NCBI GenBank assembly: GCA_021324135.1
Contig: JAJPJO010000380.1
Coordinates: 1-63,198 of the forward strand
DNA: 63,198 bases
Reading direction: 5' to 3'
Source of the DNA: Pseudomonadota bacterium
Lineage (GTDB): Bacteria; Cyanobacteriota; Vampirovibrionia; Obscuribacterales; Obscuribacteraceae
Both the position numbers and the translations under genes were made by a program. This document shows positions 27,225 through 36,289 of the stretch, piece by piece. How positions within the stretch are numbered: position 1 is the stretch's first letter; each line of letters starts with the position of its first letter. The notes under the pieces are model-generated. The model did no database searches. It was not told the DNA's origin and was given only the letters and a program-made list of their open reading frames with translations.

Positions 27225-28310
27225 ATGCGTATCGCTCAGTTAGCGCCACTTGTCGAGCCCATTCCTCCAGTCGGATACGGCGGCACCGAGCTTGTCGTTT
27301 CGCACCTCACCGAAAGCCTTTTGGAGCTGGGGCACGATGTCACTTTGTTTGCCTCAGGAGATTCGCAAACCAATGCAAAGTTGGTGTCCGTGACTCCGCA
27401 TGGCCTGCGGTTGTGGACCGATATACCGATCAGGCGCTGGCTGGCGTATGACATTCAACTTTTGATCGAGCTGCAGCGACGCCAGGACGATTTCGATCTG
27501 ATTCACAACCACATGGGCTTTCAAGCCCTGTCGTGGCTTGAGCATTTGCAATGTCCATCCGTGACGACATTGCATAATCCGATTCGCGACTACTGTGCAC
27601 CGATTTTTCTTGCTTATAAGGATTTGAATTACATCTCAATCAGCAATGCTTACAAGAGACTGAATTATCCCGATGAATTGAATTACATAGCCAATGTCTA
27701 CAATGGCATAGAAATCTCTCAGTTCAAATTTAAACCAAAAGCAGAGAAATCATATCTTTTGTTTATTGGCAGACTCGGCCATGATAAAGGCACCAGAGAG
27801 GCAATTGAAATTGCCGGACGAGTGGGCATGCCCATCAAGCTGGCCGGCAAGGTCGATGAAGCCGATGCCGAATATTTCGAGCAGTTTGTCAAACCTTCGC
27901 TCGACGACAAAGACGTGCAATATCTCGGGGAAGTGGATTTGAGTCAAAAGGTCGAGCTCTACGGCAATGCGTATGCCGTGATTTATCCATTGAACTTCGA
28001 TGAGCCGTTTGGCTTGGTGATGGTTGAGTCGCTGGCATGCGGTACGCCGCTTCTCGCTCTGGACAGAGGCTCTGTTCGCGAGATTCTCAGCGATGGAGAA
28101 ACCGCTGTGATCGGCAATTCCCTGGACGATCTGGTGGAGCGATTCAGCGAACTCGAGAAGATCTCTCGATTGGCCTGTCACAATCGAGTTGCACAGCTAT
28201 TCAGCAAAGATCAAATGACTGCCAATTACTTATCGGTTTATGAAAAGGTATTGGGTGCAAAAGCCTCTCCTGGACCTGGCAAAGATCTGGCCAGATCTGC
28301 CCCGGGCTGA
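27225..28310 (+). CDS. Glycosyltransferase family 4 protein
   Basis: A 361-residue GT-B fold transferase. The N-terminal donor-loop 'PPVGYGGTELVVSHLTESL' and the C-terminal nucleotide-sugar region with 'LFIGRLGHDKGTREAIEIA' and the E-x7-E motif 'EPFGLVMVESLACGTPLLA' are characteristic of GT4 enzymes that use NDP-sugars with retention. Acceptor and sugar cannot be deduced. It follows the debranching enzyme by 30 nt (GAAGG before ATG 27225), so the pair may act on the same glucan or glycoconjugate. No membrane segment is present. Confidence 0.9.
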   Translation: MRIAQLAPLVEPIPPVGYGGTELVVSHLTESLLELGHDVTLFASGDSQTNAKLVSVTPHGLRLWTDIPIRRWLAYDIQLLIELQRRQDDFDLIHNHMGFQALSWLEHLQCPSVTTLHNPIRDYCAPIFLAYKDLNYISISNAYKRLNYPDELNYIANVYNGIEISQFKFKPKAEKSYLLFIGRLGHDKGTREAIEIAGRVGMPIKLAGKVDEADAEYFEQFVKPSLDDKDVQYLGEVDLSQKVELYGNAYAVIYPLNFDEPFGLVMVESLACGTPLLALDRGSVREILSDGETAVIGNSLDDLVERFSELEKISRLACHNRVAQLFSKDQMTANYLSVYEKVLGAKASPGPGKDLARSAPG

Positions 28311-28537
28311 AATGCCGCTTTGCCTCTGGCTTTGGGACTAAGATGAAAAATGGTTCATTCGTGTCACGATGACGTCACGATCGTATTGCATACTCAAGCT
28401 ACCCCAGACACCCCCATCTATCGCTGGCTCACCAAAACAACTCTAAGAGCGAATCCGAATCGCCCTATACCCACCCTTTGTTTTCATTCGTGTATCACTC
28501 AAATCGCGACATACATATTGTATGGAGGTAGTTTCAC

Positions 28538-29734
28538 ATGGCCACTCAACCACATCATGACGCTCCCGCTAGAAATCAGAACCCTAGCACGGCAGGCGAT
28601 AAACCGGATCAGGCCGCAGATAAGATCAGCAAGACTTTCAGAGACAAGGGTGGACACGATGCGCTTGCTCTGATGCAAAAGGAATATCAAGATCACGCCA
28701 AAGGCGATCCGAGTCATTTCAAACAATGGTCTTCCGCTCTGAACGAGAAGTTGCAGAAGAACGGTGTTTTGCCTGAGCTCTCATATGAATACGGAGCCGA
28801 AAACTTCGACGGACTGAAGGACGGGAATGGCTCCATGTATGCTTCTTCGATCAAAGACAAGGGCATGGATCGAAGCGACCGGCGCCTGAGTGACGGCAGT
28901 CAACTGCGAGGCTCAGATCTCGGTGACGAGCAATTCAAGAATACGATGATGCATACGCTTGCCGATAAGATCAGGAATGGCGGCAGCGGTGTTCCATATC
29001 ACTGGGGCAAAATGGGCTTTGGTGAGAACTACACTAACAAATCGGATCTTGAGGGCCACGTGAAAGGTTTTCAGGACAAGCTCAAAGGTGATAAGACATC
29101 TGCAGAGGCTGCCGCAGCGGAAGCCAAAGCACTGGCTCCATTAGCCAAGACCGTCGAAGGTGGTAAGACTCTGCAGGACTTCATCGCCAGCAAGTATGGC
29201 AACAAAGACGGCCAAATAACCAAGGATTCTCTGCAGAAATATTTGGACGACGTTTCTGATCCGCAGAAGGCCAAAGACATGCAGAAGGCATATCCAAAGG
29301 CTTTTAGCGACCAGAACCAAAAGTTCGTCAAATCCATGGTCGACAACTGGGATTCGGCAAAATCCGATTCCGATCCTGCCAAAGCTCAGCAGAATAAGAC
29401 CATGCATGATGCCATCGAGCACGCTCAGGGCACCAAATTGTTCTCTGACGAGCGCGACTCATTCAACGTGCCAAGCAATGCCATAGGTGCTCCTGATAAA
29501 CCTCAAGGAGAGCACGAAGTGGTTGGCAAAGGCGGCTCAGCCTGGCCCATAGCGAAGAAATGGGGCGTCAGCGAGCAAGAGCTGATCCAGTACAACGAAG
29601 AGAAGCAGCATCTCTGGTCCGAACGCTTCGGCAACAAATCCGAAGCATTCATGAAGAAGAGCTTCGTTCTGGATGGTTGGACGTTGTATCAACCGCCCAA
29701 AGAGTGGATTGATAAACACAGAGCCAGCCAATAA
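28538..29734 (+). CDS. Hydrophilic protein with C-terminal LysM-like segment
   Basis: A 398-residue, highly charged protein without signal peptide or membrane segment (GGAGG 9 nt before ATG 28538). The last ~80 residues resemble LysM ('HEVVGKGGSAWPIAKKWGVS', 'ELIQYNEEK', ending 'WTLYQPPKEW'), a peptidoglycan or glycan-binding fold. A stretch 'GNKDGQITKDSLQKYLDD' (~res 225-245) looks like one EF-hand-type loop. The N-terminal 250 residues match nothing I recognise. A LysM module in a protein lacking a signal peptide suggests export by a route other than Sec, or a cytoplasmic role. It stands alone and ends in a strong double terminator. Confidence 0.7.
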   Translation: MATQPHHDAPARNQNPSTAGDKPDQAADKISKTFRDKGGHDALALMQKEYQDHAKGDPSHFKQWSSALNEKLQKNGVLPELSYEYGAENFDGLKDGNGSMYASSIKDKGMDRSDRRLSDGSQLRGSDLGDEQFKNTMMHTLADKIRNGGSGVPYHWGKMGFGENYTNKSDLEGHVKGFQDKLKGDKTSAEAAAAEAKALAPLAKTVEGGKTLQDFIASKYGNKDGQITKDSLQKYLDDVSDPQKAKDMQKAYPKAFSDQNQKFVKSMVDNWDSAKSDSDPAKAQQNKTMHDAIEHAQGTKLFSDERDSFNVPSNAIGAPDKPQGEHEVVGKGGSAWPIAKKWGVSEQELIQYNEEKQHLWSERFGNKSEAFMKKSFVLDGWTLYQPPKEWIDKHRASQ

Positions 29735-29780
29735 CCGCGGCTCTTCTCGAGGAACTCTTAACGCGCGACTTCCATACCTC

Positions 29781-29829
29781 TTAGTCGCAAACACGACTAA
29801 AAACGGCCTCGGCTCCCGAGGCCATTTTT
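29781..29829. terminator. Tandem bidirectional terminator
   Basis: Two perfect hairpins lie between the converging genes. TTAGTCG/CGACTAA (29781-29800, 6-nt loop) is followed by GGCCTCGG/CCGAGGCC (29805-29823, 3-nt loop). A T-run (29825-29829) follows on the + strand and an A-run (29799-29803) precedes on the + strand, giving a T-run for minus-strand transcripts. It should terminate both the LysM-like gene and the facing secreted-protein gene. Confidence 0.85.
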
Positions 29830-29833
29830 AGTT

Positions 29834-30766
29834 TCAATCAAGTGTTGCAATGCCCTTCAACTCGCCTGTCAGCGGCATTACCAGATCCGAGTTCAGGCGA
29901 ACATCGAGCTCCGAGCCGGCAGGCATCATAATCTCGCCACCGTGGTTGGTGCTATCGGTGATCAGGAAACCGCATGGAAGAGCCTTGATCGTACCCAGAA
30001 CAAATCCTTTTGTGCGATCAACGGCATCGGGATCCTTAACCGGCCTGTCAAAGGCATAAGCCGGATCGATTGCACCGGCTGCTGCCGAGAGTGCCGTATC
30101 GGCAATGAAACCGACCGGACCGAATGGAATGGTGGCAAATCCGGCGGCATTACTGGCAATATCATAGAGCCGACCTTTGTACCTGGGCTCGATGGTTCCA
30201 TGTTTGGAGACGGTCAGCTTCTCAGACTCGCCATTACCGTACATCGTGGCTTTTGGCGCCGGTCCGGCCGAGATCTGGAATTGCCGTCCGTCGGGTAGAA
30301 AGAGTTTTCCGAAGTGTATGTTAATCAAGGCGTGGGCGTTGCACCAGTGCTTTAGCGAAAGCTTGGCGCTGATGACGCGCCGCGCTCTCTGCAAGTCACA
30401 GACCCAGCCTTCGACAATGCTTCCCTCGGGAATCATCTCATGCTCGGCGGCCACTATCGACTTGAGCAGCATACACCGGACCGGCTGACCGACTGCAAGC
30501 TCGTTGGCATCGAGAGGACCAAGGAGCATGACCGGCAATGTCGAGCCTGCCTTGAGGACAAAGGCACCGCGAATGAAGCAATGATTGACCTTGAAATTGT
30601 CAGGGTCATTAATGATGGCCCCGCGCAGCTTCACCTCATCGACTGCCGTATCGGCCTGGGCTTTCTGCTGCCCAGCGGCCAATACGCAGGCGCACAAAGC
30701 GACAAGCAGGCACCAGGTACGGTGCAGCTTCTGAAGTTGTCCGCAGTCGACCGATTTTAAGAGCAT
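29834..30766 (-). CDS. Secreted protein of unknown function, 310 aa
   Basis: An N-terminal hydrophobic segment ('TWCLLVALCACVLAAGQQ') after a basic region, ending near AQA-DT, predicts a Sec signal peptide; a Cys in the segment makes a lipoprotein possible but no proper lipobox is seen. The mature part is beta-rich with several Val/Gly segments ('GSIVEGWVCDLQRARRV', 'GGEIMMPAGSELDVRLNSD'), the latter resembling small beta-barrel stretches of cell-envelope proteins. I do not recognise a family. It faces the LysM-like gene across the double terminator. Its start has no clear ribosome site. Confidence 0.68.
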   Translation of the reverse strand: MLLKSVDCGQLQKLHRTWCLLVALCACVLAAGQQKAQADTAVDEVKLRGAIINDPDNFKVNHCFIRGAFVLKAGSTLPVMLLGPLDANELAVGQPVRCMLLKSIVAAEHEMIPEGSIVEGWVCDLQRARRVISAKLSLKHWCNAHALINIHFGKLFLPDGRQFQISAGPAPKATMYGNGESEKLTVSKHGTIEPRYKGRLYDIASNAAGFATIPFGPVGFIADTALSAAAGAIDPAYAFDRPVKDPDAVDRTKGFVLGTIKALPCGFLITDSTNHGGEIMMPAGSELDVRLNSDLVMPLTGELKGIATLD

Positions 30767-30915
30767 ATATGCATGATATATGAGGACCTGTCTAAATTCA
30801 ACCTGGCAGATCTATTGCGGACGCGAGCTTTCCTGGCACCACAGGTGGTTCGGCGGTCAAGTTGGCAGACTTATCGGACGCTGGTATCTGCCACTGCTTG
30901 TGGTATCGATTGCGT

Positions 30916-30933
30916 GATACCGCTTGCGGTATC
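30916..30933. repeat. Perfect inverted repeat overlapping a stop codon
   Basis: GATACCGC (30916-30923), TT, GCGGTATC (30926-30933): an 18-bp dyad whose right end overlaps the TGA-side of the MshEN-repeat gene (stop 30932-30934). Two more GGTATC words lie just to the left (near 30873 and 30902). Without a T-run it is not a classical terminator; it may be a 3'-end hairpin that stabilises mRNA or a small dispersed palindrome. Confidence 0.55.
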
Positions 30934-32077
30934 ATTCCTCGGGGGAACTTTCAGGAATCTGCTTCGATATGCCAAGTTCGCTCAGGGCATCATCAAAGCT
31001 CGTTTTGTGCTCGCGAGCAAATTGCAGGGCGTGCACACCTTCCTCGACTGTGATCACACCGGCTTTCATCAGAAATTGGCAGCGCAATGAAGCAATCAAT
31101 GTGGCTTCATCGATTGCTCCGGAAATTACTAACATCTTGCCAATCAATGAAGGATACTTGTTGCTCAGCTCGATTGCCTCTGAGATGTCGGAATCGGTTA
31201 TAAAGCCGGTCATCTTCAAAAGCTCGCCGAGCACCGGCGGTGCGGTTTGAGCGCGCTCCCTGTCGCCGAAGACGAGATTGTGAATTTCATCGGTTGCCTG
31301 GCGAAGCGCCAGTTCACCGCATGCCACTCGCCGGTATAGCTCCGAGGCTCTGTCGTATATTTTCTTTGATACCAGACCCAGTTCGATAATCGCTTGCTCC
31401 AAACTGAGCTGGCGGCTCAAGCTCGTTTCCATGGCATTGAGAATTTCCGCTTCTGTCGCCAGACCGGACAAAACCAGAAACTCACCGAACTTGACACTCT
31501 TTGTGGCAGGCGCCGGACTGGCGGAGTTCGCCTCCAGAGCCAGCGAGCGCGATTTCTCCTTGGGAGCTTGAGCCATCAACATGTCGACGGCTTGCTGCTG
31601 GGAGATTCTCTTGTCGCGCACCATGGTTTGCAAATGTAGAGCTCTGGCAAGCAATGTATGCGATATGCCACCATTGAGAACCAGAACGCGCCCCAGCCTC
31701 AATCCGGTTTCGTAGCTGGTGCGCTTCGCTCGCTCAATCTGCTCGTGCGTGACCAGACCAGCCTCGAGAAGAAGAGTGCCAAGGGTAGCCCGATCCTGCC
31801 TGCCCCGCACACTGATTTTTTCCAGGGCATCGTCAGGCTGCAACTTATCGTTGCGCACCAGTAAAGCTGCCTTTTTTGCCTCTTGCATATCACAAGTCTT
31901 GGCATTGATCAGCGGCTGCAACTCGACGGCGAGCTGCAGTTCTTCTTCAGTGAGAAAACCGGAGAGCACCAGCGTGCGTCCTAAAGGCAAGCCGAATTGT
32001 GGTGCTACCTGTAGTGCATCACTCAAATCGGTGGCGCTGATCAAATCCAACTCTACAAGCAAGCTTCCGAATTTCAA
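30932..32077 (-). CDS. Protein made of MshEN-like (GspE-N) repeats
   Basis: About 381 residues consisting of repeated ~50-residue helical units of the MshEN / T2SSE-N type, with the recurring pattern 'lGxlLvxxGlIteexLxxAl': 'FGSLLVELDLISATDLSDAL', 'LGRTLVLSGFLTEEELQLAV', 'LGTLLLEAGLVTHEQIERAK', 'LGRVLVLNGGISHTLLARAL', 'FGEFLVLSGLATEAEILNAM', 'LGELLKMTGFITDSDISEAI'. In MshE and relatives tandem copies bind cyclic di-GMP, but there they are attached to an ATPase, absent here. I prefer TTG 32077, with AGGAG 7 nt upstream and 20 nt after the upstream stop; an ATG at 32152 would overlap the upstream gene by 56 nt. Probably an operon with the preceding TPR/Pro-rich gene. Confidence 0.78.
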   Translation of the reverse strand: MKFGSLLVELDLISATDLSDALQVAPQFGLPLGRTLVLSGFLTEEELQLAVELQPLINAKTCDMQEAKKAALLVRNDKLQPDDALEKISVRGRQDRATLGTLLLEAGLVTHEQIERAKRTSYETGLRLGRVLVLNGGISHTLLARALHLQTMVRDKRISQQQAVDMLMAQAPKEKSRSLALEANSASPAPATKSVKFGEFLVLSGLATEAEILNAMETSLSRQLSLEQAIIELGLVSKKIYDRASELYRRVACGELALRQATDEIHNLVFGDRERAQTAPPVLGELLKMTGFITDSDISEAIELSNKYPSLIGKMLVISGAIDEATLIASLRCQFLMKAGVITVEEGVHALQFAREHKTSFDDALSELGISKQIPESSPEE

Positions 32078-32096
32078 TCCATTTCTCCTGATCCTG

Positions 32097-34784
32097 TTAG
32101 GGTAGTGCCCTGGCGACTGTATAGGCCAGGGCCGCAATTGCAGTGATACCAAAGAGGATCAAGAATACACCTCGCTTGGAGGCTTTCATCGAGAAACCCA
32201 CGACGAGGAATATGACTGCCAGGGTGCTGAACAAAATTATGCCGCCGTTTTTCAACATAAAGATCAGGCCTGCATCAGGCTTGCTGTCAAACAACCAGAG
32301 CACGATCGGCTTGATGCCTGTCTGTCCTTTGAACGGTAACTGCGGTTTTTCCGACGGTGGAACTTTGTATGGACGACCGTTTTCCAAAGCGTAGAAGAAT
32401 CTGTTGCCCCCTATGCTGCCGCGCAACGGTTTTTTGTCGGCGCCAATTATTTGCACTATAAACGCCTGAGTGTTGCCGCGCACGTTATGGAAATCGACAG
32501 CCAGACAGCGAATTTGTCCAGGATGTGGTTCTGGTGCATCTTTCCATGAGCCACCTGAAAACAGATCGATAAACAAATCGTTGCGCGCCTGATCGTCGGC
32601 TGCCTCAGATTTTCCTTCCCCGACCGTCAATGTTTGGAAGCTGGGCAGCTCTTTCTCTGTAGTGAAGGGATTCTCGTACTCGAGATTGAACGAGGCCTTC
32701 ATGCGCGTGGGAAGATCGGGATAGCGATTCTTCTTGGCGTAGCACATGGCTGCGTATTGACCGATGATTTCCAGCTTGTCGACCAGCTTCGCCTCTGCTC
32801 CGTTGGAGGGATAAATGGTGCGCCCTTCATCATCGCTCATGCTCTCGCCGCTTTGATAGAGCCAATATTGTTTTTGAAAGAGCGAGCTGAGAGCCATATC
32901 CAGAGCGTCGCGCCAATCGCTCAGGTAAAAATGATAACTGGTATTGATTCGATCTTTGCCGACCGTGAATTCGCAATCACTGGAATTTTTGAGCCAGAGC
33001 AACGTGCTGCTGTCCGCCGAGCGCCACTGGTGATGAATAGTGCCGTAAGCCTGCTCGGGAGTCAGTGCGCGAGGAAGAAACTTGTAGGCCAGAAAGCCGA
33101 TGCAAAAGATCGCGAATGCCACCGCTGCCAGTATCAAGACCGAACGCTGCGAGCCTTGAGTCTCATCCACCACCTCCTGGACGTCCGCTCCGCTCTGAGG
33201 CCTGATCAATCCCTGCAGCACGTCTTTCATTTTGTCCAGAGGCGAGACGCCGGGCGGTTTCTGATTATCGCCGGCCGCTTTGGAGCGCAGCGTATTCGTG
33301 CTTGCCTGGGCGCCGCGACTTGATGGCGATTGATTGCTTTCCTTGGGCGGGGGAGGGGGCGGCGGGGCACTAGGTCTGGCAAATGCTTGTTGCTCCATTT
33401 GCTCTTGCAGAGTCGGTCCCTTCGGAGCGGATGGCTGCGGCGGGGGCTCAATGTTAATGCCGGCGGCTTGCCCTGGGGCGGCTTTGGCGCCTGGTTTGGC
33501 TTGGGCCGGGCCGGATTGAGCGCGCGGGCTGTAGCTCCCGGGCGCCTGAGGTTGAGCGGGTGAAACCTGGCCCGGAGACGCCGGATTAAACTGGTTCGCA
33601 AGTTGCCCTTGCTGTCCTGGAAATGGCGGCGTCTGCTCGCCCAATTGTCCGGACTGGGAAGGAATGGGCGGAGGCTGATCGTCTATCTGCCCTGGCTGAG
33701 AGGGAAACGGCGGCGGTTGATCCTGCCCGGGAATGGGCGGAGGCAGATCGCCTGAGGATGCTGGAGCGCCCGGACCGGCTGGCTGTTCCACCCATTTCCA
33801 CTCGCCTTGCCCTCCTGGCTCCGTCTCGTCGAAATAGTCATCGGTGGGATGAAGTTGCGAGTCCTCGTAGTAATCCTCTTCGCTGAACTGCTGGCCGGCA
33901 GGATGATGAGGAAATGGCGGCGGTGCCTCGCCAAAGCCCGGTGCTGGAGGCAAGGGCGGAGGCGAGTAGGCAGCGGCGATATCTTGAAGTTGTGGCTTGT
34001 AAGGCGACGGGGCTTCTCTAACTGGTTGTGCCGGCGGTGCTGCGGGCTCGATTTGCGGAGTCGGCCAGGGAGCCGGAGGCTCCGGTTTGGGCGGCAGATT
34101 TTGAGGCGGCCGATTTTGGGCTGGCTTCTTCTGCTGCGGCGGCGCTTGTGGAGGCGGCGCCGAGTACTCCTCCGGCTCGTAGTATTGTTGCGAAGCCGGT
34201 CCGCGATTGGGTTGACCTCCACCACGGCCGAAGTTGACTAGAGCTTTGGCTGAGAAAGATTGTGAGGGGCCTTGCCCACTTTGTGACTTTTCATAGGAAG
34301 CTGGTTGACTCGGGCTTGCTGCGCCGGGTGCGGAAGGTCCGCCGGAATATTGTTGCGGCTGGCGCGGCGGCGGCGCTGATGGCGTTATCATGCGCTGCAC
34401 GACGGCAATCGGGTTAAGGCGACCAGTTCTAATTTCCATTGCCTGCCGCATCAAACCCTGAGCTTGATCGTTTTGCCCCATGCGATCGCTGATGAAGGCG
34501 ATGCGCTCGAGCGAGGCGCCGACTCGCTCCGCTTGATTGCCGCCCAGCGGTGCGATGTGCCTGATCAATTGCTCGTTGAGTTGAATTGCTTCGTTGTATT
34601 TGCCCCAGGAATTGTAGATTTCGGTCAGGCATTCAATGCAGTCGGACAGCGCTTCTGGTTGCTCGCTCAATCCATCGAGCAAATAGCGCATCTCCGCCTC
34701 AGCCGATGAATAATCACCCTGGGCAAATTTATCTTTCGCTTGCTGTAGTCGCTGCCAAGCGGCATGCTGATCGGAATCTGACAT
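32097..34784 (-). CDS. TPR / proline-rich / membrane protein, 895 aa
   Basis: A three-part protein. Residues ~1-125 form TPR-like helices ('KFAQGDYSSAEAEMRYLLDG', 'GKYNEAIQLNEQLIRHI', 'QNDQAQGLMRQAMEI'). Residues ~130-530 are a long Pro/Gln/Gly-rich, presumably disordered region. A membrane helix ('VLILAAVAFAIFCIGFLAYKF', ~553-575) is followed by a soluble domain of ~230 residues and two C-terminal membrane helices. The N-terminus would be cytoplasmic if the basic segments orient it. No catalytic motif is seen and I recognise no family for the C-terminal domain. It precedes the MshEN-repeat gene by ~20 nt in the same direction. The start codon has AGAGG too close for a standard ribosome site. 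Confidence 0.75.
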   Translation of the reverse strand: MSDSDQHAAWQRLQQAKDKFAQGDYSSAEAEMRYLLDGLSEQPEALSDCIECLTEIYNSWGKYNEAIQLNEQLIRHIAPLGGNQAERVGASLERIAFISDRMGQNDQAQGLMRQAMEIRTGRLNPIAVVQRMITPSAPPPRQPQQYSGGPSAPGAASPSQPASYEKSQSGQGPSQSFSAKALVNFGRGGGQPNRGPASQQYYEPEEYSAPPPQAPPQQKKPAQNRPPQNLPPKPEPPAPWPTPQIEPAAPPAQPVREAPSPYKPQLQDIAAAYSPPPLPPAPGFGEAPPPFPHHPAGQQFSEEDYYEDSQLHPTDDYFDETEPGGQGEWKWVEQPAGPGAPASSGDLPPPIPGQDQPPPFPSQPGQIDDQPPPIPSQSGQLGEQTPPFPGQQGQLANQFNPASPGQVSPAQPQAPGSYSPRAQSGPAQAKPGAKAAPGQAAGINIEPPPQPSAPKGPTLQEQMEQQAFARPSAPPPPPPPKESNQSPSSRGAQASTNTLRSKAAGDNQKPPGVSPLDKMKDVLQGLIRPQSGADVQEVVDETQGSQRSVLILAAVAFAIFCIGFLAYKFLPRALTPEQAYGTIHHQWRSADSSTLLWLKNSSDCEFTVGKDRINTSYHFYLSDWRDALDMALSSLFQKQYWLYQSGESMSDDEGRTIYPSNGAEAKLVDKLEIIGQYAAMCYAKKNRYPDLPTRMKASFNLEYENPFTTEKELPSFQTLTVGEGKSEAADDQARNDLFIDLFSGGSWKDAPEPHPGQIRCLAVDFHNVRGNTQAFIVQIIGADKKPLRGSIGGNRFFYALENGRPYKVPPSEKPQLPFKGQTGIKPIVLWLFDSKPDAGLIFMLKNGGIILFSTLAVIFLVVGFSMKASKRGVFLILFGITAIAALAYTVARALP

Positions 34785-34861
34785 CCTCTAAAAACAATCC
34801 TCGAATATGACCGGCAAGCCCAGTTAGTTATACCACTTTGCCCGTTCTGGTTGGCTTTTAT

Positions 34862-35479
34862 TTAAGTTTGAAGGGCTGAGATCCAGTCGATGCAGAGTTT
34901 AATCGCCTGATCTTCCGATTTTGGTTTAAACGAGTGATCGCCCGGGACAATTTCAGATTGAAATGAGGCTGTGATATTTTTTTGCACCTCGGCTAGATGC
35001 GACAAAGAGCAGAGCTTGTCTTTATCGCCCGTGATGAAAAGCATGGGAGCGTGGATTTTTGCCAGATGAGACCAGTCTCTCGGTTTGGCGTTTTTCGCCA
35101 TGCCGTGCAGCGGCAGGCCATAAAAAACCAGCGCCTTGATATCATCGCGGGTGGCTGCTACATACGAGCCGACCCGGGCACCAAATGATTTGCCCACCAG
35201 GATCGGATTGCCATATTTTTTGCTCCATTCGATCGCCGCGATCAGCTCCTGCATCTCTTTCTTACCGCCTGCAGAAGGAGCGGGGCGATTGCCTATATAG
35301 CCGAAGTTGTAGCGCAGTGCTATAAAGCCCAGCTCGGCGAGGGCGGCGGATGTTTTCTCGAGAAGAGGCGTATCCATGCCGCGCCCTGCGCCGTGGCTGA
35401 TTATGACCGGACCTCGGGTTCCCGCACCAGCGGTGATACCATGTAAGCCGTTTCCAAATTCCACCTTTGTTTCTTTCAT
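34862..35479 (-). CDS. Small alpha/beta hydrolase (dienelactone hydrolase / TEX30-like)
   Basis: A 205-residue cytoplasmic hydrolase. The nucleophile elbow is GKSFGAR (Ser), with an acid in 'ITGDKDKLC' (Asp) and the base in 'PGDHSFKP' (His), a complete triad; 'ISHGAGRGMDTP' supplies the oxyanion side. The shape matches the short KANL3/TEX30-type hydrolases, whose substrates are not defined. Perfect GGAGG lies 6 nt before ATG 35479. It lies directly downstream of the ABC-2 permease genes (11 nt after 35491) and probably belongs to the same transcript, which hints at action on the exported compound or its conjugate. Confidence 0.85.
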   Translation of the reverse strand: MKETKVEFGNGLHGITAGAGTRGPVIISHGAGRGMDTPLLEKTSAALAELGFIALRYNFGYIGNRPAPSAGGKKEMQELIAAIEWSKKYGNPILVGKSFGARVGSYVAATRDDIKALVFYGLPLHGMAKNAKPRDWSHLAKIHAPMLFITGDKDKLCSLSHLAEVQKNITASFQSEIVPGDHSFKPKSEDQAIKLCIDWISALQT

Positions 35480-35490
35480 CGGTACCCTCC

Positions 35491-36288
35491 TTAGCCTCGC
35501 ATGGCTACAAGATTACCGGACTCATATCGTTTCAATCCATGGTGGAAAACTAAGAATGCGATTGATACCACGAGCAGTGAACCGCCGAAGCTTATGGCCG
35601 CGTGCATGAGCGACAAGCTTCGCAAAGCCTCTATCGGGTAGCCGCTTATGAAGGCAGCCGGTATGAGCGTAAGCAGGAGAAGTTTGACTTTACCATCAAA
35701 CAGATCGCTTGGATATGTACTGAAGGCAATCAGGGCATTCCGCCAGTTTTCGCTCAAGGTTTCGGCATTGCCAACATAAAAGCTCAAGCTGCCTGCGATT
35801 ACGCTGAAGCCGATGAACAACAGGGCAATGCTCAATGTCAGCAAGGTGAACATCAAGAAATGCGGCCAGTCCGGGCGCACGACGACGATGTAGACGAAAT
35901 AGCCGAAGACTGCATCGCCGAAGGCGCTTGCGTTAAACCGTCCCAGCATCAGATGGCTGAGCAGCGCTCGCGGATAGAGAAGCCAGACATCGAGTTCGCC
36001 GGTTGCGATGATGCGCGCCAGTGACAATGTGTTGCCGAACAAGCTGTGAGCGATGCCGAAGCCTGCGGCTGTCACCGCCCATAGTGTCGTGACTTCCGGC
36101 GCGTGCCAGCCTTTCATGACCGGAAATCGCTCGAAGACCATCGTGAAATAGATGAGCCAAACGCAGTCGTTGACGAACATTGCGGCAGCCTGGCAAAAGA
36201 ATGCCGCGCGATACTCGAGTTGGGCTTTCAAGTTGAAGCGGACATAACTTGCCGCTAAAGCGAGATAGTTCAGTAACTTTTTGAACAT
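35491..36288 (-). CDS. ABC-2 family permease subunit (second)
   Basis: A 265-residue membrane protein with six predicted membrane segments, of the ABC-2 / DUF990 (viologen-exporter-like) permease type. ATG 36288 ('MFKKLLNYL') is preferred: GGAGG lies 5 nt upstream, whereas the ATG at 36300 would include that site. The start overlaps or abuts the end of the first permease (stop 36290). With its partner and the ATPase it would form a three-gene exporter; homologous exporters move drugs, cationic compounds or unknown substrates. The specific substrate is unknown. Confidence 0.85.
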   Translation of the reverse strand: MFKKLLNYLALAASYVRFNLKAQLEYRAAFFCQAAAMFVNDCVWLIYFTMVFERFPVMKGWHAPEVTTLWAVTAAGFGIAHSLFGNTLSLARIIATGELDVWLLYPRALLSHLMLGRFNASAFGDAVFGYFVYIVVVRPDWPHFLMFTLLTLSIALLFIGFSVIAGSLSFYVGNAETLSENWRNALIAFSTYPSDLFDGKVKLLLLTLIPAAFISGYPIEALRSLSLMHAAISFGGSLLVVSIAFLVFHHGLKRYESGNLVAMRG

Positions 36289-36289
36289 A

